Source of the DNA: Leucobacter chinensis
GTDB lineage: Bacteria > Actinomycetota > Actinomycetes > Actinomycetales > Microbacteriaceae
Assembly (NCBI RefSeq): GCF_019049105.1
Contig: NZ_JAHQZR010000003.1
Coordinates: 186,001 to 250,000, forward strand
Reading direction: 5' to 3'
Length of the DNA stretch: 64,000 bases
Positions 1 to 8,759 of this stretch are shown here, in pieces; positions within the stretch are counted from its first letter, which is position 1, and each line of letters starts with the position of its first letter. A program made the translations under genes and the position numbers. Below the pieces are notes generated by a model. It did no database searches and was not told the DNA's origin. It worked only from the letters and a program-made list of their open reading frames with translations.

Positions 1-1024
1 GGGTCCAGTTCGGCTCGCTCATGAAGCCGAGGTACTCGATCTCGGCCTCGATGCCCTCTTCGGCGAGGATCTCACGCACGCGCTCGTTGACCTCGGCGCG
101 GCTGAGACCGAGGGGCACGCGGGTGTCGAACTCAATCACGCAGGTGTCGGCGACGACGTTCGTCGAGGTGCCGCCCTCGATCTTGCCAACGTTGATCGTG
201 ACGTGCTCGAAAACGTCGCCGATACCGGGGCCGTAGCCCTCGCGCTCTTCGGCGTACTGCTTCGAGTCGGCGATGAGCTGCTTGAGCTCTTCTGACTGCA
301 CGGGCTTCATGTCCCAAAGCTTCTGCAGCGCCATGATCGCACGGGCGCCAAGCAGGTTCGCGCTGACGCCGTGCAAGGGCTGCAGGCTGCCGTGGCCTGG
401 CGTGCCCTGGATCGTGAGGCGGAACCAGTTGCTGCCCTTCTGGCCGATCGTCGGGTGGTCGCGCTCGGCGGGCTCAGCGATGATGCCGCCGGTCGCACCG
501 TCGAGCACACCCTTCTCGAGCAGCCAGTGGGCGCCGCGGGGGCCGCCCGTCTCCTCGTCGGGTACCGAGGCAAACGAGAGCTTGCCCTTCAGCGGCACCC
601 CGAGGCGCTCAAGAATAATGTACGTGTGCATGAGGCCCGCGAGGCCGGCCTTCATGTCGCTCGCGCCACGGCCACGAAGCCAGCCGTCGACAATGTCGCC
701 CGCGAAGGGAGGGAAATCCCAGCGGTTCTCGTCGCCTACCGGTACGACGTCGTGGTGGCCTGAGAAGACGAGGTGGCGGTCGCCCTCGCCCTTCTCGCCA
801 CGGTGCGAAACAACGCTCACACGCCCCTCACCCGCGTCATGGAGTTCGGTCTCGATGCCAGCCTCGGTGAGGTAGCCCGAGATCACGTTGGCGATCTCGG
901 TGCAGTCACCCTCTGGGTTCTCGCTCGGAGTCTGGATGAGCAGGCCCGCGAGCTTCAGCAATTCTTCTGACGACTCATCGATCGCCTGAAGTACTCGTTC
1001 TTCCCAAGATGATGCGGTTGACAT
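1..1024 (-). CDS. M20 family metallopeptidase/deacylase, 3' end beyond window
   Basis: Metal-dependent M20 hydrolase of the ArgE/DapE/CPG2 type. About 341 codons from the ATG at 1022-1024 are present, and the C-terminus lies beyond position 1. Visible landmarks are the first metal-ligand motif GHHDVVP, then GRGASDMKAG, the catalytic-glutamate motif PDEETGG, and GHGSLQP in the lid domain. A purine-rich stretch (AGAAAAGAG) precedes the ATG. It follows the peptide-binding lipoprotein gene by 55 nt and is the last visible gene of a leftward peptide-transport operon. Trimming of imported peptides or N-acyl amino acids is therefore a reasonable inference, but the exact substrate cannot be read from the sequence. 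Confidence 0.85.
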   Translation of the reverse strand, partial: MSTASSWEERVLQAIDESSEELLKLAGLLIQTPSENPEGDCTEIANVISGYLTEAGIETELHDAGEGRVSVVSHRGEKGEGDRHLVFSGHHDVVPVGDENRWDFPPFAGDIVDGWLRGRGASDMKAGLAGLMHTYIILERLGVPLKGKLSFASVPDEETGGPRGAHWLLEKGVLDGATGGIIAEPAERDHPTIGQKGSNWFRLTIQGTPGHGSLQPLHGVSANLLGARAIMALQKLWDMKPVQSEELKQLIADSKQYAEEREGYGPGIGDVFEHVTINVGKIEGGTSTNVVADTCVIEFDTRVPLGLSRAEVNERVREILAEEGIEAEIEYLGFMSEPNWT

Positions 1025-1079
1025 TGAAAACTCTTTTCTGCGGTTGAGGGGCGGTGTGAACGGTGACGAGTCTGAACGA

Positions 1080-2663
1080 CTAGTCGGTTTTGCTGAGCTG
1101 TGCGAAGCGCACGAGCCCATCGGGGTATGAGGTGTAGCCCTCAAGGTTGTCGCGGTGGGTCACAGCGATGTTGTACTCATAGAGGTATCCCCACGGCGAC
1201 TCGACGTTGATGATTTCTTGCATCTCGCCATACAGCTTGTTGCGCACATCAGCATCGGGTTCGGTTGCCGCTTCAGCCCACAGCTCATTGACGCGGGCGT
1301 TGTCGTAGTTGGCGTAGTTGCTCGTACCTGAATCGACAAGCAGCAGGCCGAGGTGGTAGCCGGGGTCGTTCACGAACGAGGTCCAGCGTGAGATGTAAGC
1401 CTGGACGTTCTTCTCGGCGAGTGCGTCGAGGAACTGGGCGCGGGCCATGTTCTGAATATTCATGGTCACGCCAATCTTGGCGAGCTCTGCCTGGATGAGC
1501 ACGGCGTCGTCGTTCCAGTCAGGAAAGCCTGAGCCGAGCGTGAAATCGAACTCGAAGCCGTCTGGGTAGCCGGCCTCTGCGAGCAGCGCTTTTGCCTTGT
1601 CGAGGTTGTACTCGGCCTGGTTGCCCTTATCGGTCCAGCCCGGTGTTGACGACGCGACCGACGAGCGCATCTCGCTTGCCTGGCCCTTCATGACGTCGGT
1701 GAGCAGCTTGTCGTAGGGAATCGCCATGGTCACGGCCTGGCGCACCTTCTCGTTATCGAAGGGAGCGATGTTGTTGTTCATTGCGAAGAAGAGCACCTTG
1801 TTGCTCGGGCGCGAGTCGACCACAACGCCATCTTTTCCGTCGAGACCCTCGAGGTCTTTCGGAGCAATCTCGAGCGCCATGTCGACCGAGCCCTTGGTGA
1901 TGAGCTGCAGGCGGTTCGAAGCGTCGCCGATGAACTTGAGGTTGACCTTCTCGATGTCTGGCGCTTCGCCCCAGTACTTATCGTTGACGTGCAGCTTCGC
2001 CTCGCTCGCGGGATCCCAGCTGTCGAGAATGTAGGGGCCGGTGCCCGCGGTGTTCTGCTTGAGCCACTCGGCGCCGCCGTTCTCTTCAACGAGATCCATG
2101 TCGATGATCGAGAACGAGTACATCGGGATGATCTGCAAGAAGAGGTGGTTCGGTGCGGTGAGCGTGATCTTGACCTCGTGCTCACCGGTCTTCTCGACAC
2201 TGCCGATGGCGGCCATCTCGTACAGGAAGCTCGCCGAGGCAGAGGCCTTGATGTGCTCGAACGACTTGACGACATCGTCAGCGGTGAGCTTCTTGCCCGA
2301 CTGGAACTCGATGTCATCACGAATGGTGAAGGTGTACACGGTGTTCGTGTCGTCGACCTTCCAATCTGAGGCGATCATCGGCTCGATCGTGGCGGTGTCA
2401 GAGACGCGCTTGCCGTTCTCTTCCTTCGTACCGTAGGTCACGAGCTGGTCGTAGGCGGCAAGCACGAGGGTATCGCTGGTGCCATCGTTGGCCTCAGCGG
2501 GGTCGAGCGTCGTGCCACCCTCTGAATAAGCGATGCTGATGGCCGAGCCGGAGTCGCCGCCACCGCCAGCATTCGCGTTGTTTGCACTCTGCGCGCAGCC
2601 GGTGAAGGCCAGCATCATGCTCGCCGCAACGGCAACCGTTGTGAGCAGTTTTTTGGTTCTCAT
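1080..2663 (-). CDS. Peptide/nickel-type ABC transporter substrate-binding lipoprotein
   Basis: Extracellular solute-binding protein family 5 (DppA/OppA type), 527 residues, close to the usual family length. The N-terminus is a lipoprotein signal: positive start MRTKK, hydrophobic core, lipobox FTGC with the lipidated Cys at about residue 23, then a Gly/Ser-rich linker. The family signatures SGKKLTADDV and GTGPYIL are present. It delivers short peptides or similar ligands to the two permeases encoded just upstream (2720-4625). The operon order is permease-permease-binding protein-M20 peptidase. No ATPase genes are visible in this operon; they may lie beyond position 1 or be shared with the second peptide operon. 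Confidence 0.9.
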   Translation of the reverse strand: MRTKKLLTTVAVAASMMLAFTGCAQSANNANAGGGGDSGSAISIAYSEGGTTLDPAEANDGTSDTLVLAAYDQLVTYGTKEENGKRVSDTATIEPMIASDWKVDDTNTVYTFTIRDDIEFQSGKKLTADDVVKSFEHIKASASASFLYEMAAIGSVEKTGEHEVKITLTAPNHLFLQIIPMYSFSIIDMDLVEENGGAEWLKQNTAGTGPYILDSWDPASEAKLHVNDKYWGEAPDIEKVNLKFIGDASNRLQLITKGSVDMALEIAPKDLEGLDGKDGVVVDSRPSNKVLFFAMNNNIAPFDNEKVRQAVTMAIPYDKLLTDVMKGQASEMRSSVASSTPGWTDKGNQAEYNLDKAKALLAEAGYPDGFEFDFTLGSGFPDWNDDAVLIQAELAKIGVTMNIQNMARAQFLDALAEKNVQAYISRWTSFVNDPGYHLGLLLVDSGTSNYANYDNARVNELWAEAATEPDADVRNKLYGEMQEIINVESPWGYLYEYNIAVTHRDNLEGYTSYPDGLVRFAQLSKTD

Positions 2664-2719
2664 GGTTCCCTTTCAATAAGGAGTGTGTGGTGAGAATGGG
2701 TCAAGGTGAAAAGTGTGGG

Positions 2720-3625
2720 TTACTTCGCTGAGGTGCGAAGACGCGGATCGAGTACGTCGCGCAGCCCGTCGCCGAAGAGGTTGAAGCCGAGAATCGACGA
2801 GGCAATCGCGAGGCCGGGGAAGAAGGTCATCCACCACTCACCCGAGATGATGTAGCCGCGACCGTCTGAGATCATGACGCCCCACTCGGCGAGCGGCGGC
2901 TGAGCACCGAGGCCGATGAAGCTCAACGCTGCAGCGGTGAGAATCGCGTAGCCCATGCCGAGCGCGCAGCGCACGATGATTGGCACGATGCCGTTGGGCA
3001 GAATGTGACGGAAGAGAATGACCGTGTTTTTCAGGCCGATCGCGTGCGAGGCCTCAACGTAGTCTTTTTCTCGGAGCGAGACCGTCTGCCCGTACATAAT
3101 GCGGGCGAACTCGGGAATGCCCACGATGCCGACGGCGATCATGGCCGACGAGAGACCGGGGCCGAGTGCGACGGCGAGCGTCATGGCGAGTAGCAGCGAC
3201 GGGAATGCGAGCAGCATGTCCATGAGGCGCATGAGCACCATGCCCACGGCTCCGCGGAAATAGCCGGCAATCGCGCCGATCGGAACGCCGATCACGAGCG
3301 AGAGGGCGACCGCGAGCAGCCCCGTCCAGAGCGAAACCCTCGCCCCCGCCAGCACGCGGGAGAAGATGTCGCGGCCAAAGTTGTCGGTTCCGAAGAGGTG
3401 CTCGAAGCTCGGTGGCTCAAGCAGGGGCCCCGCGCCCGTGAGGTTCGGCGGGTACGGGCTCCAGAACGACGTCATGATGCCGCCCAGGGTCCAGAAGAGA
3501 ATCACCGCGGCGCCCACCATGGCTGATGGGTTGCGAATGAGCAGCGAGAAGGCGCTCACCGCTTTCTGCTCTGGCTTGGCCTCAAGCTTGCGAGTGTGAA
3601 TGGCAACCGTTGATGTATTAGGCAT
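2720..3625 (-). CDS. DppC-type peptide ABC transporter permease
   Basis: Inner-membrane permease of the binding-protein-dependent (DppC/OppC) family, about 301 residues with an N-terminal extension and roughly six membrane segments. The cytoplasmic EAA loop that contacts the ATPase is visible as EASHAIGLKN...HILPNG, and the periplasmic motif HLFGTDNFGRDIFSR is typical of DppC proteins. I place the start at the ATG at 3625 (MPNTSTVAIH), which overlaps the upstream permease by 8 nt; an in-frame start at 3643 is possible but would overlap by 26 nt. It pairs with the DppB-type gene at 3618-4625. Confidence 0.9.
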   Translation of the reverse strand: MPNTSTVAIHTRKLEAKPEQKAVSAFSLLIRNPSAMVGAAVILFWTLGGIMTSFWSPYPPNLTGAGPLLEPPSFEHLFGTDNFGRDIFSRVLAGARVSLWTGLLAVALSLVIGVPIGAIAGYFRGAVGMVLMRLMDMLLAFPSLLLAMTLAVALGPGLSSAMIAVGIVGIPEFARIMYGQTVSLREKDYVEASHAIGLKNTVILFRHILPNGIVPIIVRCALGMGYAILTAAALSFIGLGAQPPLAEWGVMISDGRGYIISGEWWMTFFPGLAIASSILGFNLFGDGLRDVLDPRLRTSAK

Positions 3626-4625
3626 TGCGCACCTTCGGATCAAAAATTCCCTGCGAGAGGTCGACGATGAGGTTCACGACGAGGAAGATAACGGCAGCGA
3701 GCAACGTCATCGCCTGTACCGGCGCGTAGTCGGTCGCCTCAATCGACTCGACGACGTAGCCACCGATACCGGGCCAGTTGAAGATCGTCTCGGTGATCAC
3801 GGCACCGCCGAGCAGTTGGCCGAGTTCGAGGCCGACGACCGTCACGATTGAGGGCGAGGCGTTCTTGAGCGCGTGCCCACCGATCACTCGGGTCTGGCTC
3901 ATGCCCTTGGCCTGCGCCGTGCGAATGTAGTCCTGCCCGAGCACCTCGAGCATGGCCGAGCGCGTCATACGGGAGATGATCGCGAGGGCTCCCACCGAAA
4001 GCACCATGGCCGGCCAGATGAGGTGTGAGAAGGCGCTCTTGAAGGCGATCATGTCGCCCGTGAGCGCGCTATCGATGAGGTAAAGACCCGTGATGTGCGT
4101 CGGCGGGTTGATCGCGTCATCGATGCGGCCGACGGGCGCTGGCTCCCAGCCGAGCGTGCCGTAGAAGACCGAGATAACGAGCAGGCCGAGCCAGAACAGC
4201 GGCATCGAGGCGCCGAGCAGTGAGATGATGCGCGTCGCGTGATCAGCAATGCGGTCACGCTGCGTCGCTCCGAGAATGCCGAGCGGGATGCCGACGATAA
4301 TGCCGATCGCGAGCGCCATGAGGGCGAGCTCGACGGTGGCCGGGAAGCGAGTCGCGAAGTCTTCCGCGACGGGCCTTCCGGTGTGCCAGGCAAAGCCGAG
4401 GTCGCCACGGAAGAGCCCGGTGAAGTAATCAACGAACTGTTGCCATACCGACTTGTCGAGCCCCATCTGCACCCGGAGCTTTTCAACCACGCTGTCTGCG
4501 GCATTTTCACCGGCGAGCGTGCGGGCAGGATCACCGGGCAATACGCGCGTGATCACGAAGATACTGACGATGACACCCAGCAGAGTGGGGATCATCGCAA
4601 GTATGCGCCGAACTATGGTCTGCAC
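3618..4625 (-). CDS. DppB-type peptide ABC transporter permease
   Basis: First gene of the leftward peptide-transport operon. It encodes a 335-residue permease of the DppB/OppB family. Family hallmarks are the N-terminal segment MIPTLLGVIVSIFVITRVLPGDPA, given here only as a landmark for the first membrane helix and the LPGDPA motif, the EAA-loop region RTAQAKGMSQ...HALKNA, and the C-terminal EDTIFNWPGIG-like motif (here TETIFNWPGIGG). It forms a heterodimeric channel with the next gene. Its upstream region holds a 15-bp palindrome (4738-4752) and the divergent IclR regulator, which probably controls it. Confidence 0.9.
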   Translation of the reverse strand: MQTIVRRILAMIPTLLGVIVSIFVITRVLPGDPARTLAGENAADSVVEKLRVQMGLDKSVWQQFVDYFTGLFRGDLGFAWHTGRPVAEDFATRFPATVELALMALAIGIIVGIPLGILGATQRDRIADHATRIISLLGASMPLFWLGLLVISVFYGTLGWEPAPVGRIDDAINPPTHITGLYLIDSALTGDMIAFKSAFSHLIWPAMVLSVGALAIISRMTRSAMLEVLGQDYIRTAQAKGMSQTRVIGGHALKNASPSIVTVVGLELGQLLGGAVITETIFNWPGIGGYVVESIEATDYAPVQAMTLLAAVIFLVVNLIVDLSQGIFDPKVRNA

Positions 4626-4737
4626 TTCTCTCCTCTTTGAGTTCGCCTGGGTCAGGTCGCCCTTGCGAGCCCTTCACGGGTCGCAGAGGCGGAATAAAAC
4701 CGATTATCAAGGGAGGGTTGCGAGATGCACAACTCAT

Positions 4738-4752
4738 TCTCAATATATGAGA
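4738..4752. promoter_or_regulatory. Palindromic operator candidate, dppB/IclR divergent region
   Basis: TCTCAATATATGAGA is an inverted repeat with TCTCA/TGAGA arms around ATATA, in the 184-bp gap between the divergent permease and IclR genes. Two copies of ACGGTGGT (4752-4759 and 4773-4780) lie 21 nt apart, about two helical turns, beside it. IclR proteins commonly bind palindromes upstream of their own gene. The assignment is inference from position. Confidence 0.45.
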
Positions 4753-4793
4753 CGGTGGTGCACAGCATTCACACGGTGGTTATGATTCAAAGC

Positions 4794-4812
4794 AGAAAGG
4801 AGCGTCAACATC
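4794..4812 (+). promoter_or_regulatory. Strong Shine-Dalgarno before an ATC codon
   Basis: AGAAAGGAG at 4794-4802 is followed after 7 nt by ATC at 4810-4812. ATC is in frame with the IclR gene, and no ATG, GTG or TTG lies in that frame between the stop TGA (4783-4785) and the ATG at 4921. The spacing is ideal for ribosome binding, so this site decides the proposed start. Confidence 0.55.
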
Positions 4813-5616
4813 GACACTCACACCTCGGCCTCACGATCGCGTCGCCCAGCGCTGCAGACCGTCGATCGCGCCCTCGCAGTACTGCTCTCGTTCTCAACGA
4901 GGCGCACCGAGTGGGGCGTCATGGAACTCGCAGAAGAGTTCGACCTCGACAAATCGGCAGCCCAGAGACTCCTCAGCACCCTGGCGCACCGCGGCTTTTT
5001 GTACGCCGACCCGGTGACGAGACGCTATCGCATGGGCCCCGCAATGTGGCGCATCGCGGGCACCTGGGAGCGACGCGGCGGCATGGCTCTGCTCGTCGAA
5101 CCCGTGCTTTCAGAGCTCGCCGACCGCACGAGCCGCACCGCCTCATTCAACCTCGCCGACGGCTCGTACGTGCGCTGCGTCGCCGCGGTCGACGGCGGCA
5201 ACGCCCCCATGCGCGACCACCCCCTCGTGGGCGAGCTCTACCCCGCCCACGCCGGTGCCGCCTCGCGCGCCTACTTCGCTTTTCTCTCGTCGTCGCAGCG
5301 GCAGGCACTCATGTACCACCGCCCCCTCGCGAAGTTCAGCGACCTGACATCGCAAGACGCCCACGAGATCGAACGAGAAATGCTGCTCGTTGCCGAGAAG
5401 GGTTGGGCTTACTCCGAGGGCGAGTACGACAGCAACACTCGCGCGATTTCGGCGCCCGTGTTCGTGCTCGGAAGACCAGTCGCGAGCCTCAGCCTTGGCG
5501 AAAGCAAGCGCGTTTCGCTCGGCGACATTCGCGAGCACGTCGATCCGCTCCTGCATACCGCCGCCAAGCTCGGCGCACTCCTGTCAACCCAAACCCCCGA
5601 TGCGAGGCCATCTTGA
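4810..5616 (+). CDS. IclR family transcriptional regulator, apparent ATC start
   Basis: IclR-type regulator of about 268 residues when started at the ATC at 4810. The N-terminal winged helix-turn-helix spans roughly residues 15-75 (LQTVDRALAVLLSF... then LDKSAAQRLLSTLAHRGFL), followed by the effector-binding domain (VEPVLSELADRTSRTA... and GWAYSEGEYDSNTRAISAPV). The first canonical start, ATG 4921, would remove helix 1 of the DNA-binding domain, so the true start should be upstream. The ATC is preceded by a well-placed AGAAAGGAG. It overlaps pepE by 4 nt and is divergent from the peptide-permease operon, so it most likely controls peptide uptake and breakdown. The family is certain; the start codon is not. 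Confidence 0.8.
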   Translation: MDTHTSASRSRRPALQTVDRALAVLLSFSTRRTEWGVMELAEEFDLDKSAAQRLLSTLAHRGFLYADPVTRRYRMGPAMWRIAGTWERRGGMALLVEPVLSELADRTSRTASFNLADGSYVRCVAAVDGGNAPMRDHPLVGELYPAHAGAASRAYFAFLSSSQRQALMYHRPLAKFSDLTSQDAHEIEREMLLVAEKGWAYSEGEYDSNTRAISAPVFVLGRPVASLSLGESKRVSLGDIREHVDPLLHTAAKLGALLSTQTPDARPS

Positions 5617-6314
5617 ACAACCTGCTGCTCCTTTCAAACTCGACCAACGCCGGCATGGGCTACCTCGAACACGCGTGGCAGGCCGTCCTGCCAGCACTCG
5701 ATGGGGTCACCGAACTCGTCTTCGTTCCCTACTCGCTCGCCGACCACGACGCGTACACACAGAAGGTGCGCGAGGCCTTCGCACCGCACGGCATCGCGGT
5801 GAAGGGCGTGCACGAAGACGGCGGCCCGGTCGCGACGGTGCGCCAGGCGCAAGCAATCTTCGTTGGCGGCGGCAACACCTTCCGCCTGCTCGACCGACTC
5901 AAGCAGGAGCGCCTCATCGTCGAGCTGCACAACCACGTCGCAGCAGGCAAACTCTACATGGGCGCAAGCGCGGGAACGAACGTCGCGGCCCCCACGATCC
6001 GCACGACGAACGACATGCCCATCGTCTTTCCCGAGGGCTTCGACGCGCTCGGCCTCGTACCCTTCCAGATCAACTGCCACTACCTCGATGCCGACCCGAA
6101 CTCGACCCACGCCGGCGAGACCCGCGAGCTGCGCCTCACCGAGTTTCACGAAGAGAACACAACGCCCGTCGTCGCGATTCGCGAGGGCGTGTGGATCAGG
6201 GTTCACGGCGGCGTCACCGAGATCGGCGGAGCCGCGGTCAACACGCAGTACGGCCCCGCACTGCTCTTCACGCCCGGCGAGGCGCCGCGTGAAATTTCTG
6301 GGGTACTCGGCTAA
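5613..6314 (+). CDS. pepE: Dipeptidase E (alpha-aspartyl dipeptidase)
   Basis: Cytoplasmic serine peptidase of family S51 that cleaves dipeptides with N-terminal aspartate. The length of 233 residues matches the Salmonella enzyme. The nucleophile is Ser119 in GASAG, with Asp134 and His156 (INCHYLDADP) at positions almost identical to the known Ser120/Asp135/His157 triad; FVGGGNTFRLL is the other family signature. The start is a TTG overlapping the IclR stop (TTGA), which indicates translational coupling. Its 3' end overlaps the convergent ATPase gene by 4 nt. Placement between two peptide-import operons fits a role in using imported aspartyl peptides. Confidence 0.9.
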   Translation: MNNLLLLSNSTNAGMGYLEHAWQAVLPALDGVTELVFVPYSLADHDAYTQKVREAFAPHGIAVKGVHEDGGPVATVRQAQAIFVGGGNTFRLLDRLKQERLIVELHNHVAAGKLYMGASAGTNVAAPTIRTTNDMPIVFPEGFDALGLVPFQINCHYLDADPNSTHAGETRELRLTEFHEENTTPVVAIREGVWIRVHGGVTEIGGAAVNTQYGPALLFTPGEAPREISGVLG

Positions 6315-7087
6315 CGAGCCTGTTGCTGGCCACCGGCCGGCAACCTCGGCACCGCCGCGATGAGCTCGCGCGCATACTCGCTCTGGGGTGCGCGCAAGAG
6401 CTCTCGCGTTGCGCCCTCTTCGACCACCCGGCCATCACGCAGCACCACCGTTCGCTCACACAGCGCCGCGACGCTGCCGAGGTCGTGGGAGACCATGAGC
6501 AGCGCAAGGCCCTGCGATTCTCTGAGCTCTGCGAGCAGGTCAATGATGTGAATGCGGGTCGTCACGTCGAGGGCGCTCACTGGCTCGTCGGCGAGGAGCA
6601 CGCGCGGCGACGAGACGGTGGCGCGGGCGATCGCGATGCGCTGCTGCTGCCCTCCAGAGAACTCGTGCGGGTAGCGCAGGGCCGCATCAGCAGGAAGGCC
6701 AACCGAGGTGAGCGCCTCGCGCACCCGCTGTTCGGCATCGGCCCCCGTCGCGAGCCCGAGCGAGCGCAGCGGCTCGCCAACGATGCGGCCCACGCGTTGC
6801 CTGGGGTTGAGCGACGAGGCGGGGTCTTGAAACACCGCCTGCACGGCCGTGCGAAAGGCGCGCATCTGCTCACGGTTGCGCCGCTCGAGGCGCTGCCCCC
6901 CAAAGCGCACCTCGCCCGTTTGGGGCGAGTTCAGGCCGAGCAGCAACGAAAGCATCGTCGATTTGCCCGAACCAGACTCACCGACGAGCCCCACCGACTC
7001 GCCCTCGCCAAGCGCGAGCGACACCCCGTGAAGAATCTGGTGCGAGCCGTATGCGAAGCTCGCATCGCTCAGTTCAAGAACCGTCAT
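6311..7087 (-). CDS. Peptide ABC transporter ATPase (DppF/OppF type)
   Basis: ABC ATPase of 258 residues that energises the second peptide transporter. Walker A is GESGSGKST (residues 36-44), the signature is FSGGQQQRIAIARA, and Walker B is VLLADEP with SALDV. It is shorter than many DppF proteins and lacks the C-terminal oligopeptide-transport extension. It is the last gene of the operon and starts at the same base where the preceding ATPase gene stops (7087), so translation is coupled. It would pair with the DppD-like subunit as a heterodimer under the two permeases. Confidence 0.9.
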   Translation of the reverse strand: MTVLELSDASFAYGSHQILHGVSLALGEGESVGLVGESGSGKSTMLSLLLGLNSPQTGEVRFGGQRLERRNREQMRAFRTAVQAVFQDPASSLNPRQRVGRIVGEPLRSLGLATGADAEQRVREALTSVGLPADAALRYPHEFSGGQQQRIAIARATVSSPRVLLADEPVSALDVTTRIHIIDLLAELRESQGLALLMVSHDLGSVAALCERTVVLRDGRVVEEGATRELLRAPQSEYARELIAAVPRLPAGGQQQAR

Positions 7088-7932
7088 CAGACCTCACCCT
7101 CCCCTTCGAACGCGTCGCCCAGGGCATCGTCAAACGCTCGGGCACTCGCGATGAGCTGCTCGGTGTAGGGGTGCTGGGGCGCATCAATCACGTCGCCCGC
7201 GGCTCCCTGCTCAACCACCCCGCCCTGCTGCATCACGACGATATGGTCGACCATGCCTGCCACGACCGCGAGATCGTGACTGATGAACAGCAGCGACATG
7301 CCGCGCTCGGCAACGAGCCGGTCGAGCAGCGCGAGCACCTCGCGCTGTACCGTCACGTCGAGTGCCGTCGTCGGCTCGTCAGCGATGAGCAGCGCCGGGC
7401 GCGAGGCGAGCGCAATCGCGATCGCGACACGCTGGCGCTGGCCGCCCGAGAGCTCGTGAGGGAAAGCCCGTGCGATACGCGAATCGGTGAGCCGCACCTC
7501 GGCAAGCGCATCGCTCACGACCTCGGCGAGCTCGTCGCCCCGCAGGCCCCGATGACGCTTGAGCGGTTCGGCAATTTGCTTACCGACGCGCATGAGTGGA
7601 TCGAGCGCGCTCAGCGACTCCTGAAACACCATTGATGCGCCCGGCCCGCGTAGCTTCCTGAGGCTCGCCTCGTCGGCATCGAGCGTCGCTACCCCGTCGA
7701 GCAACACACTGCCGCTGGTCGAAAAGCCGGGAGCCAACAGACGCGTCAGGGCGAGGCTCGTCACCGATTTGCCAGAACCCGACTCACCGATGAGGCCGAC
7801 CCGCTCGCCACGGCCAACCGAAAAGGTGACGTCGCTCACGAGTGTCGTACCCGAGGGCGCCAGGACCGTCAGGCCACGCACGTCGAGCAGGGCATGCTCG
7901 CCCGCAGGCCGTTCATGGGTCACGTCGTTCAT
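7087..7932 (-). CDS. Peptide ABC transporter ATPase (DppD/OppD type)
   Basis: ABC ATPase of 281 residues with Walker A GESGSGKS (49-56), signature LSGGQRQRVAIAIALA and Walker B ALLIADEP followed by TTALDV. The Q-loop segment MVFQESLSALDPLMRVG is typical of DppD/OppD proteins. The ATG overlaps the preceding permease stop by 4 nt (7929-7932). It works with the DppF-type ATPase that follows. Confidence 0.9.
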   Translation of the reverse strand: MNDVTHERPAGEHALLDVRGLTVLAPSGTTLVSDVTFSVGRGERVGLIGESGSGKSVTSLALTRLLAPGFSTSGSVLLDGVATLDADEASLRKLRGPGASMVFQESLSALDPLMRVGKQIAEPLKRHRGLRGDELAEVVSDALAEVRLTDSRIARAFPHELSGGQRQRVAIAIALASRPALLIADEPTTALDVTVQREVLALLDRLVAERGMSLLFISHDLAVVAGMVDHIVVMQQGGVVEQGAAGDVIDAPQHPYTEQLIASARAFDDALGDAFEGEGEV

Positions 7933-8759
7933 CGCCGCACCTTTCGCTTCGGGTCAGTTATGTCGCCGATTCCGTCGGCAATAAAGTTCACACCGAGCAC
8001 GAGCACGACGAGGGCAATGCCGGGCGCGATCGCGCCGGCGGGGGCCGTCATCACGGTTCCCTGCGCCTCCTGCAAGAGCCGCCCCCACGAGGCATTGGGC
8101 GGCGGCGCACCGAAGCCGAGGTACGAGAGGCTCGCCTCGGCGAGCACCGCGATGCCGAACTGCAGGGCGAGCGCCGAGCTGAGCATCGGGGTGATGTTTG
8201 GGAGCACGTGACCAAACACGATGCCCCAAAGGCCCGTTCCGCTCGTGCGTGCGGCCGTAATGAACTGCTGCTGCAAGACGCGCTTCGTGAGAATGCGGGT
8301 GAGCCTCGCGACAACGGCCGACATCCCGAGCCCGATCGCGAGAATGACCGACCAGATTGACGAGCCCTGCACCGCGACAATGAGCATCGCGAGCAACAAC
8401 ACGGGAAAGGCGATGACGACGTCAAGCCAGGCAGAGACGGTGTCGTCGATCCACGGCCTTGCAAACGCGGCCACGAGACCCACCGCGATGCCGAGCACGG
8501 CGGCGATGAGCACCGAACCGGTTCCCACGAGCAGGGCAATACGCGCGCCGACCATGAGCTGGGTGAAGAGATCGCGGCCGAGTTTATCGGTTCCGAGCCA
8601 GTGCTCGGCCCCCGGCCCCTCGAGACGCGATCCGCTCGTATCGCCCTGCGCATACGGCAGCCAGAAGAGCGAAACCAAGGCGACGAGCACCACGATGCTC
8701 ACGAGCACGACGCCGATCACGAGGGTGGCGCTCACGCGAGCGCGACGCTGGCCGCTCAT
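7929..8759 (-). CDS. DppC-type peptide ABC transporter permease
   Basis: Second-operon permease of 276 residues with about six membrane helices. It carries HWLGTDKLGRDLFTQ near the N-terminus, diagnostic of DppC/OppC, and an EAA loop ITAARTSGTG...HVLPNITP near the middle. The start overlaps the DppB-type gene by 4 nt (ATGA), and its own stop overlaps the next ATPase. It forms the heterodimeric pore with the product of 8756-9718. Confidence 0.9.
   Translation of the reverse strand: MSGQRRARVSATLVIGVVLVSIVVLVALVSLFWLPYAQGDTSGSRLEGPGAEHWLGTDKLGRDLFTQLMVGARIALLVGTGSVLIAAVLGIAVGLVAAFARPWIDDTVSAWLDVVIAFPVLLLAMLIVAVQGSSIWSVILAIGLGMSAVVARLTRILTKRVLQQQFITAARTSGTGLWGIVFGHVLPNITPMLSSALALQFGIAVLAEASLSYLGFGAPPPNASWGRLLQEAQGTVMTAPAGAIAPGIALVVLVLGVNFIADGIGDITDPKRKVRR

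Noticed and set aside
4725-6314. 529-codon open frame crossing the IclR and pepE region
   Set aside because: Its first 296 codons are an out-of-frame arginine-rich translation of the IclR gene; only the last 233 codons are a real protein (PepE), with a TTG start at 5613.
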